Of a DNA stretch of 64,000 nt, positions 1 to 11,757 are shown piece after piece. Source of the DNA: Enchytraeus crypticus (lineage: Eukaryota > Annelida > Clitellata > Enchytraeida > Enchytraeidae); the NCBI GenBank assembly GCA_905160935.1, contig CAJHZI010000200.1, positions 1,082,501 to 1,146,500 of the forward strand. The letters run 5' to 3'. A model generated the notes under the pieces. It saw only the letters and a program-made list of their open reading frames with translations. It ran no database searches and had not been told where the DNA came from. A program made the position numbers and the translations under genes. Numbering within the stretch: the first letter of the stretch is position 1; each line of letters begins with the position of its first letter.

Positions 1-170
1 TGACGTGTGAATATTTGGAACTGAGAGAAGATTGGCATCGGTAGAACGAAGTGCAGTGAGGGACGATAGGGAAGAAGAATTTCACATAAGTAAGAATTAA
101 GGCTTTCCAAGTCGCAGAGTTTTGAAAGTTAATACAGCTATTTCATATTATACATGTATATGCGTTGATT
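1..170 (-). repeat. LINE-A 3'-part fragment
   Basis: About 150 bases match, with small changes, the stretch near 56620-56770, which lies within a minus-strand LINE-A copy there. Shared strings include agaagattggcatcgg and gggacgatagggaagaag. The window edge cuts it, so the rest of the element lies outside. It is non-autonomous debris. Confidence 0.75.
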
Positions 171-483
171 AAAGTTCTTTATTACTTCTCAGTCTGCGGA
201 AACATTCTGAGCGAGAAAAGAAATCCATTAAACACTTGAACTTTTGAGAAACTGTTATTCCTTAAGTATATATAACAAAAACACTGAAGGATAAAATGAC
301 ACTGGCCAGACGGCTTTTGCTTTACACATAAAACAGGATAATGGTCTATAACATCATATTATTGCAAGATTAGTTAGTTAATTTGGTAATAGAAACTATA
401 CGCTGATATCTGCACATGGATTTTAGGTAACATACATGTATATATACAGTATATAGCCAGGAAATTAAAGGCAGCAATTATGA
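171..483. other. Unassigned AT-rich spacer
   Basis: No open frame, RNA motif or repeat unit is recognisable. It is AT-rich with short TACATGTATATA-type strings. Confidence 0.4.
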
Positions 484-1085
484 ATTACTCCGAACTCTCA
501 CTGATCTCGCACTGATCTCTCACTGAACTCGCACTGACCTCGCACTGATCTTTCACTGATCTCGCACTGATCTCGCACTGATCTGTCACTGAACTCGCAC
601 TGATCTCGCACTGAACTCGCACTGAACTCGCACTGATCTCGCACTGAACTCGCACTGATCTCGCACTGATATCGCACTTATCTCTCACTGATCTCGCACT
701 GATCTTGCACTGAACTCGCACTGATCTCGCACTGAACTCACACTGATCTCGCACTGATCTCTCACTGATCTCTCACTGATCTCTCACTGATCTCGCACTG
801 ATATCGCACTGATCTCTCACTGAACTCGCAGTGATCTCTCACTGATCGCGCACTGAACTCGCACTGATCTCGCACTTATCTTTCACTGATCTCTCGCTGA
901 TCTCGCACTGATCTCGCACTGATATCGCACTGAACTCGCACTGATCTCGCACTGATCTCGCACTGATATCGCACAGAACTCGCACTGATCTCGCACTGAT
1001 CTCGCACTGTTCTCTCACTGAACTCGCACTGATCTCGCACTGAACTCGCACTTATCCCTCACTGATCCCTCACTGATCCTGCACT
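484..1085. repeat. 12-bp minisatellite
   Basis: About fifty imperfect copies of a 12-base unit, ctcgcactgatc or ctcgcactgaac. The unit is a multiple of three, so long artefactual frames run through it on the minus strand, built of repeating CEIS/SVRD-type tetrapeptides. There is no sign that it is coding. It lies 0.4 kb upstream of the engrailed start. Confidence 0.93.
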
Positions 1086-1475
1086 CTCTCGCAAAAAATT
1101 GTCCCGGAATCGAACCGAACCCGAATAAAAACAATAACAAAAATCTTCAAACTCAATCCGAAGCGAACTGTTGAAAATGGGTTCGATTTCCTTCTCTAAT
1201 TCGGACACGAGACTTATCAGTTTATTGTCATTGGATCCATATATGTATAGGCCTATAGCGCATTTGGATCGATAGAACTTAAGTAAAATCCTTGTTGTTT
1301 AAACAGTTGTCAATATAATTAATTAATGCACGCTTTTAGATTTAAAGTTGGTTATTGGTTGAGAAATTGCTTGAGCATTTTTTATTTGCAATAAAGATTG
1401 GATAACTTCGAGCTTCTACTTTACTAGTGTACGCATTAAGAGGAACAACGAAATATTTTATAGCGACATACACAA
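1086..1475 (+). other. 5' flank of engrailed
   Basis: This should hold the 5' untranslated region and possibly the promoter of the gene that follows; no convincing TATA box or initiator can be assigned by eye. Bases 1105-1185 contain a gaaccgaacccgaa motif, related in reverse complement to the TTCGG-rich repeat at 38218-38350, so part of this flank is itself repeat-derived. Confidence 0.4.
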
Positions 1476-4400
1476 ATGTCACCGAGTGACGATAGCATCG
1501 AGATTTCTAGTTTAGCAACAATGAGCAATGACCACGCCTCCGCTAGTAGTGACCACACCTCTGAGAGTAATGACCACGCCTCCACGAGCAGTTACCACGC
1601 CTATGAGAGTAATGACCACGCCTCCACGAGCAGTTACCACGCCTCTGAGAGTAGTAACCACGCCCTAGAAATGGAAGAGGTCATAGAAAGGTTTAGGCAG
1701 AGATGCGAGGAGATGGCTCAGTGTAGGTCTGTTGAGTTTGGCCATAATGATGTCAATATTTATGCGGATGATGATGATGATACTAATGATATTTCAGCGA
1801 ACATTCTATTAGATGCCTATGACGGTCGACGGATTAACGTGATCGACAAGAGTCAAAGAGAACATATTTTCTGTTCCATGTTTAAAACGAATTCACAAGC
1901 AGAAGCGATTGCTTGCAATTCTGATTTGAAAGCTGCTCCACTGACACATATCAGGAAGAGAAATCACGTTGAAAGCTATGACTCACAATCAGTTCAGCGA
2001 TGTGATGAGTCACATTGTGACTACAAGAGAGCTCGAGAGGAAACGACCTTGTGTACTGATGTTTACTCTGGGCAGAGAATGATGGAAGATCTGGAACCTG
2101 GTCAAGGTTTTCGAAAGGAAGAACTGCAGAACTATTTGTCAACGTTAAGAGAAAGAATTTCAGAGATGAATCCTAACTTGAAGAGTCTGGAACAACTGAT
2201 AACCAGTCAAGAGCGAGTAGAGTCGATTAAACCAATGGAGCAACACAGCGAGGAACTGAGGCGTGACTTTCAGATCTATCAGCAGAGATCACTTGTACAG
2301 CAGAATAGAAGAGCACAATACCAGCATGAACAACAACAGCGACAACAACAACAACAATATGAGCAACAACAACAACAAGAGCAACACCAATATGATCATC
2401 AAAATATCAATCCACACGAATCGCGATATGAATTTAATCAGCAGAGTAATGGTCGTCTTTGTCGTGAAGGCGAGTGCAGGCGGAGATTAAACTCTAAACC
2501 AACAAGAAATTCGTTATTTATTCATGCGATGCGGGTCGGTAGTCCAATTTCTAAGTCAAATTCAAATAAACTAATAATGAACTCGGTGTGCCGTGGTAGC
2601 GATAATGTAACTAATTCTCCCATAAGAGTCATAGAAGAAATTAATAATAAATCTGAATTCGGGACATACACCGAGAAAGAATCTAATCTCAAATTTTCCA
2701 TAAAAGAAATACTGAATCCAAACTTTGGATCCAAACAGTTTCAAAATGAAGATGATCTTAATCATATTGATAGAAGGCGATTAATTACAGAGAAGACATT
2801 AATTGATAGGCAAGAATTCGACTATTGCAACAGTCTGCTAGTCAATGAGAACATTTGTAGTCCTATTTATGATCGTGTTCTGCACAATGTTAGCAAAGAT
2901 ACTTCGTGCAGTCAATACAATGAAGTGCAACAATGCACAGACAACTTAGCCAATAAAGTAAATGAAGCAACCGCGAAATCATATTCCAGTATAGAGACTC
3001 CTGGGAGTATTGATGATTTTGAGACACTAAATTTTAATATTATAAGTCGTAAGAGTCTTCAGCAGTCTCTCGATCTCGCAGCTCGAAATCCTTTTGTTCA
3101 ATTTTCTCAGCGAAACAGTAACTTTCAACTAGGAAACACTAAAGCCTTTGTTTCACGTTTGATGCATACCTTTCCCGTAAGAAATCAATGGTCTGACATC
3201 TACCAGACAAAGCCAGTGAGAGAATACCCTTCCTGGTGCTACATGCTCTCTAAGCAGGGCTTCTCCTTTGCTCCTCTGGCAGGAATAAATAACGGTGACC
3301 TGCTTTCCTCGCATGTCCTCAGTAGAGCAAGTCTCTTAGAGTACTCAGAGGAAGCCTCGGAACACTGGAGAATAAACAACAGTTTACAGTATCATCCTCA
3401 AGCATCAGTCGCTCCTCCCGTTAGATCTGCTTCCACTGACGAGTGCTCGCACAGGAGCGGTTTGACCCACGGATCAGCGGCTGTAGAAAGCGCAACCACT
3501 GGCCACACGTCGAGGTCTTCAGTAGACAGTGCAACCACTGGCCACACGTCGAGGTCGCCAGCAGACACGGAGAGTGAGAGAGGTCGTGCAGGGTGTCGCT
3601 GTGAGATTAGCAGAGCTGAGTCGTGCAGAACAAATCTGAGCTCTGGTTGGTTGATGTACAGTTGTAGGAAACACTGTGATCAGGTCGCTGAGTCAAGCTG
3701 TGCATCAGAACAGCCTCAACGAATGGATAAAGCTGCGCATGTGCCTTGTGGCCCCTATCAACAATGCCTGGGTATAGACAACTCCTGTGGTAGATCATCG
3801 ACTGAGTTGAGCTGTGGTGAAGTGTACGGAGCTAGGTCAGGTAGTGACTTGAAGAGTGTGGAGAGTTGTGATCAGAACTGCGCTGATCTGCGAGAGTCAC
3901 GTGAGCGAGTAACTTCACAGAGTGCAGTGAAACATTCTATGAACACTGCAATACAATCACCTGAGCAACAACAACAACACACTAGTCCTCCAGTAGAGTC
4001 GCTCGACAGGTGGCGTAGTGAGCGTATCTTACGAGACCAGCACGTAGTACCTGATAAGAAAAGTGAGACTACTGATAAGAGAAGTGAAACTACTGATAAG
4101 AGAAGTGAGACTACTGATAAGAGAGGTGAGACTACTGATAAGAGAGGTGAGACTACTGATAAGAGAAGTGAGACTACTGATAAGAGAAGTGAAACTACTG
4201 ATAAGAGAAGTGAGACTACTGATAAGAGAAATGAGACTACTGATAAGAGAAGTGAGACTACTGATAAGAGAAGTGAGACTACTGATAAGAGAAGTGAAAC
4301 TACTGATAAGAGAAGTGAGACTACTGATAAGAGAGGTGAGACTACTGATAAGAGAGGTGAGACTACTGATAAGAGAAGTGAGACTACTGATAAGAGAAGT

Positions 4401-4569
4401 GAGACTACTGATAAGAGAAGTGAGACTATTGATAAGACAAGTGGAGTAAGAAGGCACGAGGGGCTGGTAGAGCGCTGCTCTGATGGAGACTCTGGAGCTG
4501 TTGTCAGGGAGAGAGAGCAGTGGCCGGCCTGGGTCTACTGCACGAGGTACTCTGACAGACCTTCATCTG
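1476..4569 (+). CDS. en: Engrailed homeobox protein, exon 1 (EH1, EH2)
   Basis: Exon 1 of an engrailed-class transcription factor, a nuclear repressor used in animal patterning. The start ATG at 1476 opens an uninterrupted 1031-codon frame. EH1, the Groucho/TLE-binding motif FSIKEIL, is at residues 407-413. EH2, the Pbx/Exd-binding hexapeptide region WPAWVYCTRYSDRPSSG, is at 1016-1032 at the exon end. The donor at 4570 (ctg|gtaagt) leaves one base of a Gly codon, completed by exon 2. Other visible features: Ser/His-rich repeats at about residues 16-65, a Gln-rich stretch near 280-310, and eighteen 7-residue repeats near 860-985. With exon 2 the protein would be about 1172 residues, far longer than fly En or vertebrate EN1, because of low-complexity N-terminal sequence. 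The frame stays open to 4892 past the donor, but that part is intronic. No transcript evidence is available here. Confidence 0.93.
1524..1670 (+). repeat. Coding repeat, Ser/His-rich, in engrailed exon 1
   Basis: Short in-frame repeats of the type SNDHASTSSYHA, with two nearly identical 42-base units at about 1566-1650 and degenerate ones on either side. All keep the frame. The repeat lies in the N-terminal low-complexity part, ahead of EH1. Confidence 0.85.
4053..4430 (+). repeat. 18 x 21-bp coding repeat in engrailed exon 1
   Basis: Exactly 378 bases, or 18 units of 21 bases, encoding DKRSETT with S/G/N variants. The variant pattern of units 2-6 (silent gaa, then S, G, G, S) recurs in units 12-16, which suggests a ten-unit block duplication. 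The tract lies about 30 residues before EH2. It is strongly charged and presumably disordered. Confidence 0.95.
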
Positions 4570-4626
4570 GTAAGTACTACATCTCTGTAACCGTAACCCT
4601 ATCTAACCCTGTCAAACCCTGTATAC

Positions 4627-4735
4627 AGTTACATATATCTGTCTATCTATCTGTCTGTCTGTGTCTGTCTGTATGTCTGTCTTTTTGTTTGTCTGTCCGC
4701 TCGTCCGCCCGTCCGTCTGTCTGTCTCTCTGTCTG
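4627..4735. repeat. CTGT-type microsatellite
   Basis: Interrupted ctgt/cygt repeats just inside the engrailed intron, 60 bases past the donor. The open frame that crosses it is fortuitous. Confidence 0.85.
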
Positions 4736-4764
4736 TCTACTGGCTTTCAGTCTGCGCTATATAT

Positions 4765-4835
4765 CTCAGAGTGGAAGAAAAATTGTTAGAGGAAGACCGA
4801 GACTTAGGAGGCTGGAACTGACAACTAATGAAAAT
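4765..4835 (+). pseudogene. LINE-B C-terminal scrap
   Basis: The plus-strand frame reads GRKIVRGRPRLRRLE. This resembles the arginine-rich tail that follows the RT in LINE-B-type elements; related wording occurs at 20380-20430. It lies in the engrailed intron. Confidence 0.55.
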
Positions 4836-4983
4836 AAATACATTAGTAATCTTCTTCTTAGCCTATGCCGCACTCTTTCGATCATCGATTAGCAACTTCA
4901 TCAACAGTCTGTAGACGAGATAAACCAGCATAAAGCTTAACGTAGGGCACTCTTCCACAATGTAATGCAGAGTTTGCTGCACC

Positions 4984-5150
4984 ACACCAGCACCAAGCAG
5001 AGCACCACACGAGCACCCAGCAGAGCACCACATGAGCACCCAGCAGAGCACCACACGAACACCCAGCAGAGCACCACACGAGCACCCAGCAGAGCACCAC
5101 ACGAGCACCCAGCAGAGCACCACACGAGCACCCAGTAGAGCACTATACGA
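4984..5150. repeat. 23-bp minisatellite
   Basis: About seven copies of a 23-base unit containing agcagagcaccacacgagc. It abuts the 3' side of the minus-strand LINE-B copy and produces artefactual frames on the minus strand. Confidence 0.9.
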
Positions 5151-5164
5151 GCAATAGCAGAGAA

Positions 5165-6290
5165 GCACACGAGGATCAAGCATTGGTTGACAAAAGACAG
5201 CTGATTCTACGACCTCTGTTAATAGACCTTCCCCCCTTAGAATGTGTCCTATCCAACTCTTCTTCCCATTTCTTAATACATTTATCAACTGTCTATCTGT
5301 ACCAACTCTCTCCAGAACCTCCTCACTTGTAACCTTTTGTGTCCAGCTAATCCTCTCCATTCTTCTCCAAATCCATAATTTCAATGCCTCCAGTTTCCTA
5401 ATATCTTCCTTAAGGTCCATGTTTCACATCCATTCAATAGAGTGGTCCAAACAGAAGTTTTCACTATCTTTATCTTTGTGTTTTTCTTTAGACTTTTTGT
5501 TAGAAGTTCTTTCCTATTACCGAAGGCCGCTTTTGCATGTGCAATCGTACTGCATATTTCCGTCTCACATTTCCCATCATCGGTTATAGTATGACCCAAA
5601 TATTTGAAACTCCTTACCTGTTCTAATTTCGTACCATTTATTGTGATATTAACTTCACTATATTATTGGACACTCTCATTACCTTGGTCTTTTTGATATT
5701 AATCTTCATGCCATATCTCAATGCCGTATCATTCAGCCTATCCATTATCTTCTGCAGTTCAATCTCGCTACCCGCTACCATTCCTCGGTCATCTGCAAAT
5801 CGTACATCTTGTAACAATTTTCCTTTTACTTTTATTCCTTCTTCCATGGCTTCCTCCATCATTGCCTCAGCGTAAATATTAAACAGCAGCAGCGAAATGC
5901 TACAACCTTGTCGTACTCCACGTCCTATTTCACCTTCGTCTGGGTATTCTTGTTGGATTTTGATTACTGCTCTTTGATTCAGGTACAAGTTTAAAATTAA
6001 TTTTCTATCTCTCCAGCCAATTCCTATTCTTTACAAGATATTCATCATCGTTATCCAATCAATCCTGTTAAAGGTCTTCTCAAGTCCACGTAGCATACAA
6101 AAACATCATTTCCAAATTCTAAGCTTCTTTCGCAAAGAACCCGCATTACTCCTATTGCTTCTCTTGTGCCGCATCCTTTCCAAAAACTAAATTGTGTCTT
6201 GCTCAGTATCATATCTGTTTTCGACTGCTCACATCTGAAAATCAGAAAGCACCTTATAGCGAGAAAAAAACAGGTTTTAACCAAAACGAT
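5165..6290 (-). pseudogene. LINE-B reverse transcriptase, broken
   Basis: Minus-strand non-LTR retrotransposon RT split over several frames. A piece at 6051-6284 holds the RT fingers region with SLEFGNDVFVCYVDLRRP. A piece at 5638-5988 holds IGRGVRQGCSISLLLFNIYAE and the catalytic box as RFADDRG. A piece at 5381-5599 holds LGHTITDDGKCETEI-like thumb sequence, and the C-terminal part ends near 5215 with SWIGHILRGEG. Frameshifts and stops show that it is dead. The word pattern fits the RTE-like/'craniofacial development protein 2-like' group, though clade assignment needs a tree. It sits in the engrailed intron, antisense to the gene. Confidence 0.88.
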
Positions 6291-6299
6291 AGTAAAGCC

Positions 6300-6949
6300 T
6301 ATTATTAGCTAGTTGCCTTGAGGCCTCATCTGATTCTTCATTCATATTTTGAATAGAATTTACTGTAAATATCTTGCGACTAACATGTGTGTGGTCTGAA
6401 GTCATACTGTGCTTAGTGGGTTGTACTGATTCTACACAATAAATGTACAGTGATGTACCGCATACGTGACCTTCAGTCGAATCTATTAAATGATATGCTG
6501 CATTCACGCATTGTTAACAAAGCTTATTGTTCTGACTATATTATACAAAGTGTAGGCCTAAATATAAACCATATACATGTATGTAAATAAATACAATCTA
6601 TAAGCAGAAGCTTTTGTAGCATCGTACAAATAGAAAAAATGGGAAGAAATAAAGATCTTTTTGATAATTTTAAAAACCAATTGCAATAAGAAATCAAGAA
6701 CACAAGAGAAAAGAATTGAGCTAAGCTTAAATGCGTGTCATTAAAACTCACCACTTTGAAAAGCAGTTAGCGTAATGAGTTAATAGTGTTCATATTTGCT
6801 TAAAAAGAAGTTCCTTGTTTAGATAATTAACATAACTACTTGTTATATGCAATTAACACTATAAGAGTCTTAATCTAATTAATATAATAGTAGTCCTAAT
6901 CTAATTAATAATATTATGGTCCCTTCCCTTCTTCTTCACTATACCCCTC
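6300..6949. other. Unassigned intronic sequence
   Basis: Engrailed intron. AT-rich, with no credible frame and no repeat recognised. Confidence 0.4.
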
Positions 6950-7245
6950 CTCACAGGAGACTAATTTTTCATAGATACATCTCTTGCTAGTGTTCGGTCA
7001 TAAGGGTCTAGCCCCGGCCCCGGATAAACATTACCTCTCACAGTCTGGCTGTTTGCTTTCTCTTTCATATATTATACAGGACTCCTTCGACTTATAAGCC
7101 TTACCGAGTAGTGCCAGCACAACAGCTAATACTTTCATTACATTTACACAACCATTATTGAATCCTAATACAAGCCTTTACCTTAGCTAAAGATAGCCTC
7201 TGAGGTTGTTTAGCATTGTCATCCTCTATTTTAATTTGTTCGCGT
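6950..7245 (-). repeat. Diverged repeat-R copy
   Basis: Weak similarity in minus orientation to the better copy that follows: a gcctctgaggttgttt-like word near 7196, and ttgctttctctttcatat near 7051 spaced as in repeat R. It could be an older copy. Confidence 0.35.
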
Positions 7246-7399
7246 TTAAATACTTTACAAAAAATATTTTAGTGCATACTTTTTGCCTAAATAGTTTTTT
7301 TATAGTCTTTTTAGTTTGCCTAAATACTTTTAGCCTGCGGCAGCGGCAGTAGCAGCGTTACTAGTTGTAGCATTAGCAGTAACAGTAATAGTAGTAGTA

Positions 7400-7768
7400 A
7401 TATCTTCTTCTTCAGTGCACCGCTAGTACCAGGTACATATTCATACTCAGAGTTTGCTTTCTCTCTCCATAATAGCACTCCTTAGATCAACAAGTTAATA
7501 TTCACCAAGTCTATGCCTTATCCTTGCCTTATGTAGCCTATATGCTGTATAGCTTGGGAAAAGTATTGCTTCTGAGGTGGTTTCCCGTTGCTTTCCTCAG
7601 TTAGATGAATTAATTACCATTTAATCATGGGGGAAAATAATTCATAGTGAGGTGGGAACCCTCTTGCCATCCTCAGCTCCTGTCTTACGCGCCTTTTTAC
7701 GTTGTTTGCGGTTACCCTATTCTGCAGTGGTCCAACCACACCCGAACACAACACGGGGGAAATATACA
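7400..7768 (-). repeat. Repeat R, minus copy
   Basis: A dispersed repeat of about 370 bases. Plus-orientation copies are at 30335-30725 and 34915-35285, with fragments at 36015-36180 and 63690-63780. Shared words, in reverse complement here, include ggttggaccactgcag, ggcaatgggaaaccacctc and ggattaaatggtaattaat. No coding capacity is visible. The class is unknown; a SINE or a solo terminal repeat are both possible. Confidence 0.85.
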
Positions 7769-7925
7769 TGTATAGTAATATATAGTAATTTTAACTGTTG
7801 TATCATTTGACACAATCTTTCTAACAAATCTACTTAGGCATTATGTTTATTACTTATTAAAAATTAAATGCTATTAAATGTTATCCAGCTATTAAATGCT
7901 ATTCAGCTGTTTCAGGCTATAAGTG

Positions 7926-7960
<35 letters not shown>

Positions 7961-8345
7961 TATAAAGGTTTAACGTCCGTTTCCTCATCCAAGGATGATG
8001 TCAGGGACGTCCCCACAGCACACATCACTACAGATCTATTCACCCAGACAAATCTGCAAAAGAAATATGCTGAGGAGAAGTAAGGTCCTAAAATGAAAGC
8101 GGATCAGGTGATCAAAAAGTGGTCAGGATGGATAGATTATGCCTACGGTGGGAAAAGATATGTTTTAGGCTTGCTAGAGAAAGTAGAAAGAGAAGAACTA
8201 GAGGTAAAGAGTTCCAGATCGTGGATGCTGCATAAGAGAATGAACGACTGTTCAATCATGTGAGAATATTTGAAGCAGAGGGAATTTAAAAAAGCTGGTA
8301 AAGCGAATGTTAACGTCAGTATTCTCACTCGAAAGCGATGTCAGT
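7926..8345 (-). pseudogene. LINE-A 3' end with AAT tail, plus SINE-T scrap
   Basis: An AAT microsatellite (7926-7963) is followed by aggtttaacgtccgtttcctc, the reverse complement of the LINE-A 3' end at 55480-55557. A minus frame at 8143-8328 ends in KTYLFPP, the counterpart of the LINE-A C-terminus KTHLFPP. Bases 8305-8345 match the SINE-T head (tcactcgaaagcgatgtcag). It lies in the engrailed intron. Confidence 0.82.
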
Positions 8346-9500
8346 AAAGAATAAAAAGAAGAAGATCCTACAAAAATAAGAAGATCCTGCAGTGCAGCAA
8401 TTGATGAAAGAAATACGAAAGATTAAAGACAAAAATAGACATGCATATAGCCTATGCTATAGGGTTTCAAATAATGCAATTACGAAACTTTGCGATATTT
8501 AGAAAGAAAGATGGCTAAACAAAAGACGTAAAGAGAATGAAAAGATGAGATACAATAGAAATGCATAGATGAAATTTCTAATCGGAATTCTAAATGCTCG
8601 AATAGCAAATGTATCAATGTCAACAATAGAGAAATGATCATGACAAAGAAAGAAAACTAGATAGATGGTCAGAGTATTTTCGAAAGTCCAATGAGTAAAA
8701 TATAAAAGCACGAGTTTGTGTTTAAAGAGGGAAAAAGAAATGTGGGTAAAGAAATCTTCATTAAATCCCAATTCCTACTTTATTTCTCTCTTAAATTAAG
8801 TTTAATTGTTGTTCCCATTAATCATGCCAGTACTAAAATTTTCGCAGGGATAGTGTTAAAGGCTTCAACCCTGTCCTTTTTTATTACTCGTGTTAATAAA
8901 TGAGAAATATGCTAATACGCAATGAACAAGAGACAAAAGTTGCTCTTAATCCCCCCTCCCCATCTTTGGAGAATTCTGTTCTAACACTGAGTATGACTGA
9001 TATTGAAGGCTTTGCTTATCTGTCATTCAATGTACACTTGTTTATTTGGTTGACAAAGGTTAACTACGTCTATAGCAGAATTCAATAGAATAGAATAGCT
9101 GTGTATAGATTATAATAGATTTCTACATGTGTGGTATATCGTTGAGCTTTTTGTCGCTCTATTTTGTGCTTGACGTTATGAATTTATTCGATACCATCGT
9201 CGCATTACAATAACTAATAATATTCATATAAAGTCGACATGTTATATCTCTATAAAGACTCTTATCTGCTTGTATTGCTAGGCAGTGTTACAAATGTTAT
9301 AATCGTGGGTTGTATTTAGCTTCATAGCACCCTCTCGCGCTCATGTGACTTCTACAAATAATCTCGTCGTGTTTGTGCCACTCCCTCAGTGGTCGATATG
9401 CAGGGGGTTCCATCTGAAGCCGTCGACCCCTACTTCAGATGAAAAAGCACCCTGACTTGGAGGACTTTTGACCCCTACTGCATGGTGGGACCCTCGTGTA
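8346..9500. other. Unassigned intronic sequence
   Basis: Engrailed intron. Several short frames occur but none looks like a known protein. No repeat unit was recognised apart from AT-rich tracts. Confidence 0.4.
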
Positions 9501-9504
9501 TAAA

Positions 9505-9690
9505 TATGATGTCTCTCTTAGTGCCTACTGGCAGGTCCAGGGCCTCGCCTCTTCTCTATTTTCCGTTTTCTCTTCATGCATCCACATACTAGTGAATCTT
9601 TAACTCATCTAACAAAATATGTCACTTATTCTTGAGGGATTCTGCTTATGACGAAGTGGGGCCCTCAACTTAAACTAATACTTATTGGGC
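9505..9690 (-). repeat. SINE-T tail, minus copy
   Basis: Reverse complement of the tail seen at 28480-28630: ctctcttagtgcctactggc through gcctcgcctcttctc to aagaat and gggattctgctta. It forms an inverted pair with the plus copy at 10800-10975. Confidence 0.78.
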
Positions 9691-10795
9691 AGGGCTAGCG
9701 TCATCCCCGAGAATACCATCCTATCCACGAGTATAAACATGCTGTATAAATATTTTTTCAAATTTCCCTAACAATTATCATTAACGTTTGAGTTTTTCTT
9801 CGAATTAGAGTAGCCAGATAGCCACAGAGGCAATGTTGACATAGACAACAATATTTGACCTTTGTGACCATCAGTTAATGAGAAGAGGTAGGCCTTTTCG
9901 TTAATTAGTAGCACTTTTGCAAATTCTGAAGCGTATATAAAATAATAAATAGCATTATACCTATTATTTAATATAACTAATTATGGGCGGCTTTGAGACT
10001 ACTTTTTTGGCAGGTGGTTTCATTCATCTATCATTATTTAACGCCGAGTACTTTCGCGAACTTTTAAACTTTATGATCTCGGATATTCCAACACAAAATC
10101 TTTAATATCAGGATTCTCGTAATTTGTGGCCCCTTCATGCTCTGTGGAAAAATTTTCTAACAGAAAAATTGGTTCAACCTTTTGAAACAAATAACATGCA
10201 TAAGAGCTGAAATACGAATAGATAGGCGTCCTCAGGCTTGAAAGGAAAAATTATATCTCGAATCGATTTGGAGCAATTGAATTGACTCTCTTGAAGGATT
10301 ATGCCAGGTCACTGAAAGGTTTTTCTCTATATCTTCAGAGGGATTCTGCAAGCTTTTTAAAGATCTATTTAGACGTCTTTTTAAATATCACCTTGACCGT
10401 TCGTTTTCTTCAGGTTCGTCTTTGCCAAACTTTGTCAAGATTAGATAGATAGTTTCATATGACTCCTCAAATTTTATTACAGCCATAGAAATTCATAAAA
10501 GTGACACAGAAGGGCGTTTTTATGAATTAATACGGCCTGATATTTGATTAGAATGATAACTGATATGTTTTAAAGTGAACACTTGCAGTTTTACAAGCTA
10601 TATTGGACAAGTTAACTCGGAGATTCCCGGCAACTGATGATGTTACTGAACCCAGAAAATGTTCCAAATGATTTACTTGAACGCTGTTTTGTTATGAATA
10701 CAACAGAAATTAAAAATATTCGCTCCATAATAAAATAATATTATTGACAATTGGCAAGGATAGTTTTCTCAGGGAATTACGCCGCTACCCAGTAA
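9691..10795. other. Unassigned sequence between inverted SINE tails
   Basis: About 1.1 kb of intronic AT-rich DNA with no credible frame. It is bracketed by oppositely oriented SINE-T tails, so the flanks could pair in the transcript. Confidence 0.4.
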
Positions 10796-10799
10796 ATGT

Positions 10800-10975
10800 T
10801 AGTAGAAGCTGAGGAAAGCATAGAGGGCCCACCTCTTCGTAAATATGATCCCCAAGAATAATGGATTATCATATTAGATGATTTAAATGTCCACTAGTGC
10901 GTGGACATGTAGAGAAAACGGAAGACTGGAGTCTTATATACCATGTACCTGCCAGTAGGCAGTGCACTAAGAGAG
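10800..10975 (+). repeat. SINE-T tail, plus copy
   Basis: Contains ttatataccatgtacctgcc and aggcagtgcactaagagaga, the 3' end of the SINE-T family. The preceding part (ttagatgatttaaatgtcca) matches the LINE-B 3' region at 17823-17880. Confidence 0.8.
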
Positions 10976-11655
10976 AGATTAACAAATCAACAACAGGGAG
11001 GCTTAATGCACGTAATAATACAAACAATGTATAACTTTTTTTCTGTACTTATCTCCAAATTCCACCATAGAAATAAGAAAGAAATATATTAGGGCAAATA
11101 TCTGAACGATAATCTTTAATAATACTTTCCAATATTTTATCATTATTGTATTTTATTGTAATCATTTACTCAATTAACATTTAGCACCCAAACACTCAAT
11201 CCAGTGCATATGTGGCCACGTACACTATTGACACCTATTTTAAGAATTTCTATGCTAAGATATTCTGACATATAAAGATATTCATCATACAAACAGTGCA
11301 TAGGCAGAATCCAAGAGTCTCACTCTCGTGTAACATATAACATGTGTGAGCGGCTGCTTAGCGGTTATTAATGTATCACGGTGATATATGTTGCGAAACA
11401 GTTGTTAAGAATGATAGACTTCACAGGTTCACTTTATAATAATCATGGATTAAGAGAGTCATCTCTCCTCGATGTCGTATACTGGGCTGATGAAAGCTTG
11501 ATTCTCTTCATTCTCGCAGAGCTCAGCTTAACGTATATTCCATTAAATATAATTCATCCAACTATAGAGGCCTACATAAGACTGCGTAACTAAATAATAT
11601 CCATTATCTTAATTGCTAATCCTTTTTTTCTCGTGCATTCTTCTAGGACCAACTG
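10976..11655. other. Unassigned intronic sequence
   Basis: Engrailed intron; nothing recognised. A 70-codon frame at 11381-11593 has no family features. Confidence 0.35.
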
Positions 11656-11659
11656 CATT

Positions 11660-11757
11660 TGTCATTGTTACATCAGACTTAAATCCTGGGCTCGCCCGTC
11701 ACTGATATCGCTTTCGAGTGAGGTAGCTGACGTTAACCTTAGCTTTACCAGCTTTTT
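11660..11757 (+). repeat. SINE-T head fragment
   Basis: Contains tgggctcgcccgtcactgat and cgctttcgagtgagg, followed by ctgacgttaac and gctttaccagctt, as in the full copy at 28275-28632. It directly precedes an RT fragment. Confidence 0.75.

Noticed and set aside
484-1085. CRISPR-like regular array
   Set aside because: Units are directly adjacent, 12 bases long and without spacers; it is a minisatellite in a eukaryotic genome.
4029-4457. 142-codon minus frame and 128-codon plus frame
   Set aside because: Shadows of the 21-bp repeat in the coding exon.
4570-4892. Extension of the exon 1 frame past 4569
   Set aside because: A strong gtaagt donor follows EH2, and the continuation EH3 is found after the acceptor at 12440 in matching phase; the extension is a microsatellite and LINE tail.
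4863-5179. Cys/Leu/Val-rich minus frames that look like membrane proteins
   Set aside because: Generated by the 23-bp minisatellite next to a LINE.
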